Notes under the pieces: generated by a model
What the model saw: only the letters and a program-made list of their open reading frames with translations
Database searches by the model: none
Told to the model about the DNA's origin: nothing
Made by a program: the position numbers and the translations under genes
Part shown: positions 33,230 through 42,485 of the stretch, piece after piece
Position numbering within the stretch: the stretch's first letter is position 1
Layout: every line of letters starts with the position of its first letter
Origin: Gracilaria gracilis
Lineage: Eukaryota; Rhodophyta; Florideophyceae; Gracilariales; Gracilariaceae
Direction of reading: 5' to 3'
Assembly: GCA_030374805.1 (NCBI GenBank)
Contig: JARGSG010000202.1
Span: 830,499-894,498 of the forward strand
Length of the DNA: 64,000 nucleotides

Positions 33230-35916
33230 AAGTATCCTACAGAGAACGAAATGTCCGGTCGTACAGTGTTGCACAAGTGCATCAATGACCCCACTAATTC
33301 ACGAAATGGAGTTTCGTCTGCATTCTTGTCATCTGATTTGTGAAGGTGTGTGCTCTGGAGTGGGACATTGACGGCAGCTGCTGTGTTAACTCGAAACTTT
33401 TGAGCCAAACGTTCAATCATAGGCGCATTATGAACATGTAGTGCTTTTCCATTACCGGTACGCTCGATGATCATTCCAAGAAACTTCCGTGGCTCATTAT
33501 ATACTCGGATCTGAATATATTTCTGCAGTTTCTGCACAAAGTGTAGTATATCGTCTTGGCGTCTGCCGACTACCAGACCATCATCCACGTACACTAGTAT
33601 CAGTAGGCGATATTGTCCAACTTCATAGAAGAAAAGGCCTGGATCGTTTTCAGACAGCTTGCACCCCAACTCACGCATGATCAACTTAAACTTTCTACGC
33701 CAGGCTCTGGCCGCTTGCTTGAGCCTGTAGATGGATTTCTTGAGGTTGTAGACATGGTCAGGCTTTGTCTGGTTCATGAATCCTTCGGGTTGGCGCATGT
33801 ACAGTTCTTCGGAGAGATCACCATACAGGAAAGCTGTGCATACATCGAACTGTACAGCTTCCATTCCATAGGCTGCCATAACTGATAACACTGCTCTGAC
33901 GGTACTGTACTTGACAACAGGTGAAAAGAGCTCAGTGTAATGTATACATGCTCGCTGGGTAAAGCCACGAGCTACAAGACGTGCCCGGTAGCGCTCGACA
34001 CTGCCTTTTTCATCGTGCTTCTTCAAGAATAACCAACGATTGGTGATTGGTTTGCAGTTCGGCGGACGCGGGACTAATTCCCAGACCGATCGCTCCTTCA
34101 TGTGATTCATTTCTTCTTTCATGGCCGCCTTCCACTGTGGGGCCTCTGCGCCATTGATTGCTTCTCGAACAGTCAAAGGGCTATCATTGTCGTCATTGCC
34201 CATGATGTTACCCGTGAGCATTGCGAGGACAGTATCTGGAGTGAAACGCTGTGGCTGTTGTCTCGATCTGGTCGAGCGTCGTGGCTCGGGAGGGTAGTGG
34301 GTCACTAATTCAGGGTCGTAGGAATACTCTCCATGTGCATCCATGAAAACAAGGTCGTCTTCATCTTCTTCATTCTCCGAGACATCTTCTTTCTTCACGG
34401 TCTTCTGATTCCAGTCCACTTCCATGGCTTCACCCTTCATATCCAGATTCGTTGCTTCATCTTCCATAGAATCAACTTCTTGGACCTCGGCTAGGTTCAA
34501 TTCGTCGGAAAGTGGTGTTATGGTGGCCTTCGGCCATCCCGTAATATCCTCATTGAAGGTTACATCTTCAGAGATCATTACTTTGTTCTTATCAGGAACA
34601 TATACCCTGTAACATTTTCCGCGTTCGCAGCAAACAAGGATTCCCTTAATCGTTCGGTTCTTGTATTTGGCGCTCTTCTTAGGGCGCTCTTTGGGAATGT
34701 GCACGTAACACTGCGCACCAAAAGTGCGTAAGTGTGAGATATTCGGCTTCTTACCGGTGAAGATCTCAATTGGTGTCATGTCAGGTTCACCATCTCTACG
34801 AACAAATGTTCGGTTCCTGAGATAGTTCGCTGTGGTAACAGCTTCTCCCCACAGCTGCCTGCTACGAGGAGTATCTTCCACCACTCGTAACATTGTTCTC
34901 GCTTTGTCGTTGAGGGTGCGGTTTAGCCTCTCGGCTTTACCGTTAGATTCCGGGCTGTACACAGGCGCTGGTTCGAGTTGGATTCCCTTCGTCCGAAGCC
35001 ATAGAGACATACTCTCAGAAAGATATTCACCGGCATTGTCATATCTAATCCGCTTTAGCTTCTTTCTAGACTGTGTTTTGAATAAGGCGATCATGTCTTT
35101 CTCTCTATCATTAATCTGAGTTCTATCCCTGAGAAGCCTGATTGTAGATAAGCGACTCTTGTCATCATACAACGAAACGAAGTATTGGGATCTCGCTAGT
35201 GTTTGGACATCTACAGGTCCCAGGACGTCTGTATGAACGAGCTCCAGTACCTCGATTGCAGTTGGAGCAGTTAGCGGTAGTCGTGGAACTCGCGTAGACT
35301 TTCTCTCTGCACATGGCTCGCAGTGGCCAATGGCACTCAGCTTAGTCTTGGGAACGCCTGTGACAAGATTAAGAGTCTTCCGGAGATATTCAAGACTTGG
35401 ATGACCAAGCTCCTGATGCCATAACTCAGTAAACTTCTGGTTACCACGTACAATCAAAGATGTACTCGTGTTTTCGGCTGTGGGGTACACCCCCAGTTCA
35501 TACAGTCCTTCAGCTATTTCTCTACCCATTGTGAGAAGCTGATTAGTCTCTTGGTTCAGTATCAAAGCCGCGCCATTGCCTTCTGCGTTAGTCAGGAATA
35601 CCGCCATATACCCTCTACGGCGGATTGCACTGACCGAGATGAGGCTACAAATGAGGTCTGGTACATACAAGACGTTATGTAGGTAAGTCTTAGGAAGGAT
35701 TCCCCTTTCATTTGGTACCCAACATTGTGCTCTGCCTTCACCTGCAACAATAACCTTGGTGCCATCACCAATGGATACATTCTTCTTCGACGACGGTCGT
35801 AGTGTTGATGAAAAATAGCTCTTATTGTTCATAATGGGCCTGGATGCACCGGAGTCAAGATACCAGCATTGTTCCTGATCCTTGTGAACTTTGTGGTTGG
35901 CAACCAAAGCCGTGTC
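33193..35916 (-). CDS. Copia-B pol: protease, integrase, RT
   Basis: Going leftwards there are the protease active site (CWYLDSGASRPIMNN), the integrase zinc domain (LWHQELGHPSLEYLR, then CEPC) and the DDE core (HTDVLGPVDV, YDNAGEYLSE and SPESNGKAERLNRTL). The GKKPNISHLRTFGAQCYVHI block follows, then a long acidic linker, and RT with VWELVPRPPNCKPITNRWLF, FDVCTAFLYGDLSEELYMRQ, YRLKQAARAW and ILVYVDDGLVVG. All catalytic residues are present. The open frame extends upstream to 36378, but the part right of 35916 is not pol. It is sequence of the inserted solo-LTR-like segment that happens to stay open. The frame ends at 33193 because of the 7-bp duplication. Enzymes of this polyprotein act in the virus-like particle and, after import, at the chromosome. 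Confidence 0.9.
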   Translation of the reverse strand, partial: DTALVANHKVHKDQEQCWYLDSGASRPIMNNKSYFSSTLRPSSKKNVSIGDGTKVIVAGEGRAQCWVPNERGILPKTYLHNVLYVPDLICSLISVSAIRRRGYMAVFLTNAEGNGAALILNQETNQLLTMGREIAEGLYELGVYPTAENTSTSLIVRGNQKFTELWHQELGHPSLEYLRKTLNLVTGVPKTKLSAIGHCEPCAERKSTRVPRLPLTAPTAIEVLELVHTDVLGPVDVQTLARSQYFVSLYDDKSRLSTIRLLRDRTQINDREKDMIALFKTQSRKKLKRIRYDNAGEYLSESMSLWLRTKGIQLEPAPVYSPESNGKAERLNRTLNDKARTMLRVVEDTPRSRQLWGEAVTTANYLRNRTFVRRDGEPDMTPIEIFTGKKPNISHLRTFGAQCYVHIPKERPKKSAKYKNRTIKGILVCCERGKCYRVYVPDKNKVMISEDVTFNEDITGWPKATITPLSDELNLAEVQEVDSMEDEATNLDMKGEAMEVDWNQKTVKKEDVSENEEDEDDLVFMDAHGEYSYDPELVTHYPPEPRRSTRSRQQPQRFTPDTVLAMLTGNIMGNDDNDSPLTVREAINGAEAPQWKAAMKEEMNHMKERSVWELVPRPPNCKPITNRWLFLKKHDEKGSVERYRARLVARGFTQRACIHYTELFSPVVKYSTVRAVLSVMAAYGMEAVQFDVCTAFLYGDLSEELYMRQPEGFMNQTKPDHVYNLKKSIYRLKQAARAWRRKFKLIMRELGCKLSENDPGLFFYEVGQYRLLILVYVDDGLVVGRRQDDILHFVQKLQKYIQIRVYNEPRKFLGMIIERTGNGKALHVHNAPMIERLAQKFRVNTAAAVNVPLQSTHLHKSDDKNADETPFRELVGSLMHLCNTVRPDISFSVGYLARGSFHNMPLS

Positions 35917-36914
35917 TGTGGAGCAACACCCTGAAAGGGAACGTCCATGGGATGTTCGAGTCCCACTCCCTGTATGGGCGAACTCAGCAGAAGAGCCCTC
36001 TGCCCGTGCACATGCCGAGTGGCAGCCCGGTGTAAACCGGAGACGGTACTGGAAGAACCTGCAGAGGTAAAAACCATGAGAAACCGGTGATCGGTAGTGA
36101 AGCACAGGAAAACCCAAAGAAAGGGTGCAAAAAAAGGGGGAAAAAAGGGTAGAGAAACCGTACAAACGGGGGAGTACTCCAAGTAACAGACACCCGGAGC
36201 GGAGCCAAGGGTCGTGCCAACCGGCGGAACAGACCCGAGGCGGAGCGACAACGGCAACCAAAGCCGAAAATAACCCTATACAGGGGCGGAAGTAAAGCCT
36301 GTACCAGGAAACGATATATCCAATAAACAATCCGATACCACGGCGAAGATAACTGAACAGGACCAAATGATGGGACAAAGACTGAAATGAGCCAGAAAAT
36401 GGTGCACAGTAGCTTCCTAAAGGACCCTGAGGGGTGAGTATACCGAGACCAGTCGTGGTTACTCTCTTAATGGAGGCGTGAACCTACGTAGGCAGTAATA
36501 CTCATAGCCCAATCTTCGGGATGAAGACCACGTACTTCAGGAAGAAGATACGACTCAGGTAACTTTACAATTTTGGCTCCAGGGTGAGATCACCAGAGCT
36601 TATATGCCTAGTGCATATTAAACTAAATATTATTACTAAAATAGTGCACACTTCTTGAGATCCACACACGTGGCTAACCCACTGTCAGGGGCCTCATGAG
36701 TGACTCCACTCAACTAAATCTACACAATTTCCACGTGTTCAACACCATGCAATGGTTCCATAATCCTATGCACCTAACAAGGTTCACTTCAAGTCATCCG
36801 AACTTCACCCATATGTAGGGTCCATCATCATCATCACAAGCCATCATCCCAACGGGAGTCCAGAGCCTGGAGACAGGAAAATAGATGCCGAGCACGGTGC
36901 TGTTTTGCTCTACA
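35917..36914. repeat. Solo-LTR-like insertion between gag and protease of Copia-B
   Basis: Compared with Copia-A, Copia-B has about 1 kb of extra sequence between the acidic gag end (GDHSDSVALK) and TALVANHK before the protease. The insert begins TGTGGAGCAACACC at 35917 and ends TTTTGCTCTACA at 36914, TG...CA ends. The flanking five bases are GTGTC (35912-35916) and CTGTC (36915-36919), a target duplication with one mismatch. The left end matches the LTR end of Gypsy-3. No coding frame of a retroelement is inside, so a solo LTR is the likeliest reading. A non-autonomous element is possible. Confidence 0.6.
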
Positions 36915-37813
36915 CTGTCCTTCAGAGCTACGCTGTCCGAATGGTCACCAACATCATAAGCAAGAATAACTGTTTCCATTTCAGCATCATCAGAGTGCTG
37001 ACACTGTGCTACAAGAAGAGCTGCTACACTGTCCGATTCATTCCCGTCGTTCTGACCGGACTGACCCTTCTTGTTTGACTTCTTTCCCTTGTACTGTGGA
37101 CTATCACGGTTTTCCCAGCAGTCCTTCTTTACATGTCCCTTCTTACGACAGTGGTGGCATCTAATAGAGCGTGACGATCGCTTGGTGTGCATCTGGAGAG
37201 CTTTGGTCTGAAACCCATTGAAGTTTGAGCCTCTCCTATGCTTGTAGAGTTGTCACTCTCTGGCAATCAACCTTGGTACAGCGTACTTCAAACTAGCCCC
37301 GGTCTGGTTTATCACCTCAGCCGTGACTTCGAACTCCTTCGTTAGACCTCTCAGTATGGCTCTCAGTCTTTCAGCATCAGACATAGTCTGTTCTATGCCA
37401 CCAAGTTTCATCTCAATGACTGACGAGCGATTGATGTAGTCCAGAACGCTCTCAAATGCGTCCATCTGCATGTCCTGGTATCGTTTGAGTAGTGCGTCGA
37501 TACGTGCCTGCGAAACCATTTCGAAGCTTGATTGCAGCGTGTGCCACAACTGAAAAGAATTGCGCATCTTCATCACTGGCGCCACACAAGATTTATGAAC
37601 GGAGAGCAATATGCTCGTGAGTGCAGTATCGCAGCGGGTATCATACTTCTTCACTTCTTCATCGTCTTCAGGTCTCGCTTTTGTGCCACTCACAATTTTC
37701 CACACACCCTTTGACCTAAGGACTAGTTCAATTTTGTGTCACCACATGAAGTAGTTGTCGTCTTTGAGCCAACGAATGCGAAGCCTGGCGGCATCGAACA
37801 ACGATTCCAACAT
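36915..37813 (-). pseudogene. Copia-B gag
   Basis: The original ATG is at 37811-37813. The frame soon meets a TGA at the codon after FMW (about 37735), where Copia-A has Ser. It is open again from 37705 for 150 codons (CDTALTSILLSVHKSCVAPV, then DAFESVLDYINRSSVIEMKL), stops at a TGA near 37253 and continues in the same frame with the zinc knuckle CHHCRKKGHVKKDC. The Lys-rich stretch and an acidic tail end at the solo-LTR-like insertion. Two in-frame stops and no frameshift separate it from a working gag. Confidence 0.8.
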
Positions 37814-37893
37814 CCTCGATTAGCTACGGGATGTCTAAGAGGCAAAACGTAGAAGTTGAACTTGTTGACTGTGCGTGTAGGGGCCCGGAAACC

Positions 37894-38204
37894 TGTTGAA
37901 ATGGGGATTGACTGAGATGAGAAGGTGTCCGAGGAATTGATTTTCTCTTCGGTTATTGAGTGTCTAGCTGTGTTTTATAGTCTACCATCAAGGATGAATA
38001 CACAGCTATTGTGTTCCATGCGTGCTCTAAATCTTTGTTTAGAACAGCATGGATGTTGATCCGTCGTGGAACGCCCTGAGACCGCAACGCGCTGCACTAC
38101 ACATGTCAGATGGTAGTCACCGCACGAGTTTGCCAGATACAAGTTGTCTGTGCAGTACACAGTCTCACAGGACTGCTCGTGCAGGCGGCGTCAGTGTCGC
38201 TACA
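37894..38204 (-). repeat. Copia-B 5' LTR and adjoining primer site
   Basis: This is the right-hand LTR, 5' in element orientation. Just inside it (37880-37893, minus strand) is GGTTTCCGGGCCCC, counterpart of the Copia-A primer site. AGTTG follows on the outside at 38205-38209. Confidence 0.9.
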
Positions 38205-38349
38205 AGTTGAACACCTAGAGTGTTTATACGGCAATGATTTTGTGAAAGTGTGAAAATGAGGAAGAAGGGCGAGGAGGAAGAGCGATAAGCAGAAAGCAGA
38301 GTATATTTATTATTGCATACAGTAGCAAATATGCATTATATTTTATATT

Positions 38350-38925
38350 CTATATCCCATATCGCTCGTGCACTTCCCGCAACTCGTGGAGCAGTCGGGC
38401 CAGGATGGCCACAGCCCCGCGAGGCAGCTCCTCTTCGACTACGCGGATGGCGTCGTGCCATCCGCGAAGGTAGGAGCTGGAAGGGCGCCCAGCGGCACTT
38501 CCACCACATATGCGACGACGGCGACTAATCCGTCTGGCCGCATCTCGAGGCGGCGGACTTCCACGCCTCGGACTGTGCACGGCAGGGACATATCGCACGA
38601 AGCGAACGGAGTCCCCACCAGACGACGAGGCGGCTCGGGGTACCGGCGGCGGCGAGAAGTGCGGGGAGTTTGCGGGCGGCGGCGACAGTAGCGGAGGCGG
38701 CGATGGGGGCGGCGGCGGCAGTAACGGCAATGGCAGTCCATGAGGGCTGTCAGGCGGAATGACGACGGGACGCGGAGCACCAGGATGGAAACGTGCCATG
38801 GTGTTGGCAACGAAGACGTCGACCGCATACCACTTCTCCCCGCTACCCCTGAAATACACGTGCAACCGAAGCGTCACCGTGTGAACGCCAACACGAAGTA
38901 CATCCGTGGACTTCCAACGCAGCAT
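38350..38925 (-). CDS. Antisense open frame in the Gypsy-1 5' LTR, 191 codons
   Basis: The predicted protein starts MLRWKSTDVLRVGVHTVTLR and has a folded-looking N-terminus (FRGSGEKWYAVDVFVANTMA). A Pro-rich middle follows (LPPPPPSPPPLLSPPP), then a basic stretch (RRISRRRRICGG) and a helical C-terminus (AIRVVEEELPRGAVAILARL). The frame is also open upstream of the ATG to a TAG. The same frame is intact in the 3' LTR. No known domain is recognised. It could be a captured host exon, an antisense regulator or a chance frame kept open by high GC. Expression is not shown by the sequence. Confidence 0.35.
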   Translation of the reverse strand: MLRWKSTDVLRVGVHTVTLRLHVYFRGSGEKWYAVDVFVANTMARFHPGAPRPVVIPPDSPHGLPLPLLPPPPPSPPPLLSPPPANSPHFSPPPVPRAASSSGGDSVRFVRYVPAVHSPRRGSPPPRDAARRISRRRRICGGSAAGRPSSSYLRGWHDAIRVVEEELPRGAVAILARLLHELREVHERYGI

Positions 38926-39540
38926 GCACTCAATGCAAAGAGAAGCCCCGGCACCCTCCCCACACTACGAATATCACCTTGACGCCTCCTGAGAATGACC
39001 TAACCACCAACTAACTCTACTCTAAGGATATATCCAAGGACGGAGGGAATGTTCTTACGTGTACACTTCATGTACAAATCGTGCACTATCAGTGCAAAGT
39101 TCGTGTAATCAGTCGTGTGATGTGAAATGAACCCGGACAACAAGGAAATACACGGAGAAGAGGTGAAATGGCAATGTTCATGGATATAACCCCTTCAAAT
39201 TCCCGCACCCACTAATGCTATTTTCGGCAGCGAAAACTGCTCGATAGATTCCCTTGAAACTTGCTGTATCGTGTACGTAACGGATGATCTTCCCGAATCA
39301 GGTTTCAGATTGAAGTGATTATGAACTCTCGCGGACTTGGAAATTGTGCCAAAAAAACATTATCTTTGCGACAAGTTGTCTGTTACCCGAAGAAACTATT
39401 ATGTGGCTGCGAGCAACTAGTAAGGCTACACTGGTTACACAATCATGCATGAAAACTGCATCTGGGTTACATCTTGTTACTCATGGTTTACAAAAAATTG
39501 TACCGTCGATATTCAGCTGAATTCGAAGGTCTCCATCGTC

Positions 39541-39548
39541 TATATAAG
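39541..39548 (+). promoter_or_regulatory. TATA box of the Gypsy-1 5' LTR
   Basis: TATATAAG, followed by GCC. The same octamer is found upstream of the intact FG-GAP gene. It is repeated at 59392-59399 in the 3' LTR. Confidence 0.7.
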
Positions 39549-40103
39549 CCATGCCCAACTTCAGATTCTCATCTTCGACCACCACCACCACCACCACAGG
39601 CTCAACAAACCCCCCCTTCTTTCAGAAACGCAATCATTGCTTGTTTCCCTCGTTCCATTGATTTGTTTCCCCCTTTCTTTTCTTTCACTCTCCTTGGCCG
39701 CGGAGTGGTCCGGCCTTTCCCTTCCACGTTCACCACTTGTCACTTACATCTGCGAACTGGCTCCCCCTTCGTTAATCTATAATTGGTCTCGAGATTAATT
39801 GTAAGCCTACTAAGTTCGCGCCTGAAGTTTGACGTAGAGCTTTTACCGTATCGTTCGAGTCTCCTTCTGAAGTTTGTTGGGGACTTCAGCCGTTCGTAGC
39901 TATTTACCGACAGGGCGCGAATAGTTCGCTTTGTTCGTTATAAGTATCACTGGCACCACCGTGTGCCATCTCAATACTCATAGTTTGGGATATTCAGCGG
40001 CTTACGCTGTTACTCATCGCCTTCATAGGCTGGTACCCCCTGGCATTCTAGTCTTGTTCTGGGTTGTCACCACCCGCGTCGTTTAGCCAACGTGGCCACA
40101 AAA

Positions 40104-42485
40104 ATGACGCCCACATGGTACCCCCAGCAGGGCCTCGTGCCTCGTGAGTCTGTTATGTCTTTCAATGGAACTTCTGTCGATGTAAGGAAGTTCCTCTTCT
40201 ACTTTGAGAATGTGGCAGCAGCCGGTGTTGATAACGCCGACCGGGCCGTCAAGTTGTTGGGTTTCATTGAAGGAGAAGCCTTTGATTTCTTCTATGATAA
40301 CTACGCTGTTAATGGTTCACTGTCAGCGGAAGCAAAAGATTTCGCTAAGGTAAAGGCTGCTCTGATTGAGCGCTTCGGAACTGTGGAAGAACCGGCGGAA
40401 AGAATTCGTCGAGCAGTGTCAGCCCGTCTGGATTATGGGGACTTGCTGGGTTCATTGAAGAAAATGGACTCGTTCTTCGAACAGGCCGGTTTCAACTCGA
40501 AAGCAAAGTTCGGGTTGCTCCGAAATGCCGTCATGGAATATGCAGACCTAGCGCAATTTGTGATCTTCCGTGGAGCAGATGATTATGTCGCGTTGAAGAG
40601 CCTGGTTAAGGCTTTTGTTGGAGGAAAGAAAGCCTTGGGGTCATATGGAGCCCTGAGTGTTTTACCACCGGCCAAGAAGATTCTGCAAAAGACAAAGGAA
40701 GCCCCTCGAGGTGTCTCAGCCCCTCTTGAAGATAGAGTGGAGAAGCTTGCCGAACAGATGACTCAATTGCATCTATTGGTGAAGAAGACACAAAATACTG
40801 GTCGTCCCGAAGCCGAGAAGTTCTGCTCTTATTGTAATCAACCTGGCCATTATGTCAACCGTTGTGAACTAAACCCACATCGGAATACCCGTTGTGGTAA
40901 CTGTGGCAAAATAGGACACTCATCTGTCACCTGCTGGAAAAGACCACCGATCAATGAGGAGAAGAAGGTGTCCTTTGAAGGCGTGAAATCGGAGTCGAAT
41001 GCTGAGAAGGCTCTGCAGAAGAAATCAAATCAGCAGAAGCCGAATCAGAATCAAGTCTCAGTCATCATCAATGAATCTTCAGATGATGAAGATCTGGTTG
41101 CCGCGACCAAGAGAGATGCAGAAGGTGCCCCACTTCCAAAGCAATCCAGAACTGGTCCCCTTTCCGGCATCTCTCCAATTATGTTCCCCGATACGCAGTC
41201 CACCACCACCAAGGATGTACGTAGGAGTTCTTCAAAAGTCCGAGACGCTAGCTCGAAAAAGACGAAGCCCAAGCATAAGAAGATCAAGATCCAAGAACAC
41301 ATTGGCAAGTACAATGTATACGAAGAGCTAGCGACAGTCCCTTCCGGTATCACCTTCGGACAACTTGCTAGAGGAGATGCGGATGAAGCCAAGAAGAATC
41401 TACGCCGTATCCTCTCTGGTAGCCTCTCGGGGAGACGAGTGAGCTTTGCTAGTACTTCGACGCTTCCACCGGCCCTCCGGGTCGTTAATGTGTCGCTGTA
41501 TGGTACAAAGTCCCAAGCGCTATTAGATTCGGGAGCAGTTCCCAATCTTATGTCAGCTTCGCTTAGTCACAAACTCTCATTGGAACTGAAGCCTTCCAAT
41601 AGAAGAATCGTTGTTGCAGATGGGACAAAGTCTCTAGTTCGGGGAAGCATCAAGAACGTTCCGGTGGAATTTGGCACCTTACGTATACCATTAAGTTTCT
41701 TAGTGGTAGAAAATCCTCCGTTTCATGTTATCATTGGATGCCCCACCTTGGAAGCGATTCAAGCTTGTCCAGATCTTGGAGCTCAAGAAGTCTCTATGTC
41801 TTTCAAGAGAAAATCTACAGTGCTTCCTCTCGATCATCACAGGCCTGAAGTAGAGTGCTTTGAGAATCTCTCGGACACGGACAGTGAAGGTTTTACTTCC
41901 GATTCTGATTTATTTTCAACCGGTAGCGATACTGAAAGCGATTATGAAGATTCTGAAGAATTCCCAAGAACGAAAGTGGACAGTTTGGAGTATGCTCTTA
42001 CCTCTGTTGAAGACCGAAGACTTCCGGCACGTGTTGAGCAAGAAAATCCAATATCATCCTCAAGCCTCGCTGAATCGGGCAACGTTGCGAGAAGGCCAAT
42101 GCAAGACCTCCAAGATGAGATCCAGGAGTTGGCCATCGGGACTGATGAACAAGAACCTCTTCTTCGCCGAACCGAACCAGTTGAAAACCTCGCTAGCTAC
42201 AAACAAGTAGCAGAACAGGCGCTAAGTAGTTCTGAAGATGAGTCAGCACAGTCGGAGCCTGTTCATGAGCTCATTCTCCCTATCCGAAATGACGTTGTGC
42301 TTCTCCGGGCTGAGGAACCGAATGAGCGGCCTGATAACCTAATCTTCAGGGTTTATCGACGTTACCCCCGACTTGCTCCAGGTGATCCAATTCCTCCACA
42401 TGTGTCTGAATTGCCTTATGGGAATATGGGTATCCTAGAGTTGGATCCAGAAGGATCCCAGATTGTTCGGTTCGATGAAGGTTAA
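40104..42485 (+). CDS. Gypsy-1 gag and protease
   Basis: It starts at the ATG four codons before the LTR end. No other ATG is nearer to the conserved gag start, and an in-phase GTG at 40092 is the only earlier option. The capsid-like part covers about residues 15-190. Two zinc knuckles, CSYCNQPGHYVNRC and CGNCGKIGHSSVTC (about residues 242-280), bind RNA. The retropepsin follows, with LLDSGAVPNLMS near residue 474 and the flap-like VVADGTKSLVRGSIKN, then PFHVIIGCP. A long acidic region ends the frame. The TAA at 42483-42485 is the only break before pol, and the same frame goes on. The stop could be a CAA to TAA change or a site of programmed read-through. Confidence 0.9.
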   Translation: MTPTWYPQQGLVPRESVMSFNGTSVDVRKFLFYFENVAAAGVDNADRAVKLLGFIEGEAFDFFYDNYAVNGSLSAEAKDFAKVKAALIERFGTVEEPAERIRRAVSARLDYGDLLGSLKKMDSFFEQAGFNSKAKFGLLRNAVMEYADLAQFVIFRGADDYVALKSLVKAFVGGKKALGSYGALSVLPPAKKILQKTKEAPRGVSAPLEDRVEKLAEQMTQLHLLVKKTQNTGRPEAEKFCSYCNQPGHYVNRCELNPHRNTRCGNCGKIGHSSVTCWKRPPINEEKKVSFEGVKSESNAEKALQKKSNQQKPNQNQVSVIINESSDDEDLVAATKRDAEGAPLPKQSRTGPLSGISPIMFPDTQSTTTKDVRRSSSKVRDASSKKTKPKHKKIKIQEHIGKYNVYEELATVPSGITFGQLARGDADEAKKNLRRILSGSLSGRRVSFASTSTLPPALRVVNVSLYGTKSQALLDSGAVPNLMSASLSHKLSLELKPSNRRIVVADGTKSLVRGSIKNVPVEFGTLRIPLSFLVVENPPFHVIIGCPTLEAIQACPDLGAQEVSMSFKRKSTVLPLDHHRPEVECFENLSDTDSEGFTSDSDLFSTGSDTESDYEDSEEFPRTKVDSLEYALTSVEDRRLPARVEQENPISSSSLAESGNVARRPMQDLQDEIQELAIGTDEQEPLLRRTEPVENLASYKQVAEQALSSSEDESAQSEPVHELILPIRNDVVLLRAEEPNERPDNLIFRVYRRYPRLAPGDPIPPHVSELPYGNMGILELDPEGSQIVRFDEG
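40116..40130 (+). promoter_or_regulatory. Gypsy-1 primer binding site
   Basis: TGGTACCCCCAGCAG follows the LTR directly. The TGG start fits priming by a tRNA 3' CCA end. It also encodes gag residues 5-9, so primer site and coding sequence overlap. Confidence 0.65.

Larger units (their letters stand above)
32309..38204 (-). mobile_element. Copia-B, complete LTR retrotransposon with an insertion
   Basis: Two LTRs bound it: 32309-32620 and 37894-38204 (312 and 311 bases, starting TGTTGAAAT, ending GTCGCTACA, nearly identical). AGTTG directly precedes the left LTR (32304-32308) and directly follows the right one (38205-38209), an exact 5-bp target duplication. On the minus strand the order is LTR, primer-like site, gag, protease, integrase, RT, RNase H, purine tract, LTR. 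The purine tract AATGAGAGGGAA overlaps the pol stop codon just inside the left LTR. Integrase before RT marks it as Copia (Ty1 type). It is not autonomous now: see the gag stops, the 7-bp duplication and the internal insertion. Confidence 0.95.
38241..40115 (+). repeat. Gypsy-1 5' LTR
   Basis: It is 1875 bases long. The left third is GC-rich and holds a long antisense open frame. A TATA box lies at 39541-39548, followed by a (CCA)n tract near 39580 that is one unit shorter than in the 3' LTR, and a roughly 560-base leader. Its last twelve bases, ATGACGCCCACA, are the first four codons of gag. Confidence 0.95.

Noticed and set aside
35917-36378. N-terminal extension of the Copia-B pol frame
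   Set aside because: It lies in the inserted solo-LTR-like segment, absent from Copia-A.
36826-36840. Short CAT/ATC triplet run as a CRISPR-like or satellite array
   Set aside because: It is a plain microsatellite of a few units without spacers.
39445-39798. Plus-strand frames of 102-117 codons in the Gypsy-1 LTR leader, repeated at 59194-59652
   Set aside because: They cover the TATA box and the variable (CCA)n tract, which shifts their length between copies. Leader sequence is the better reading.
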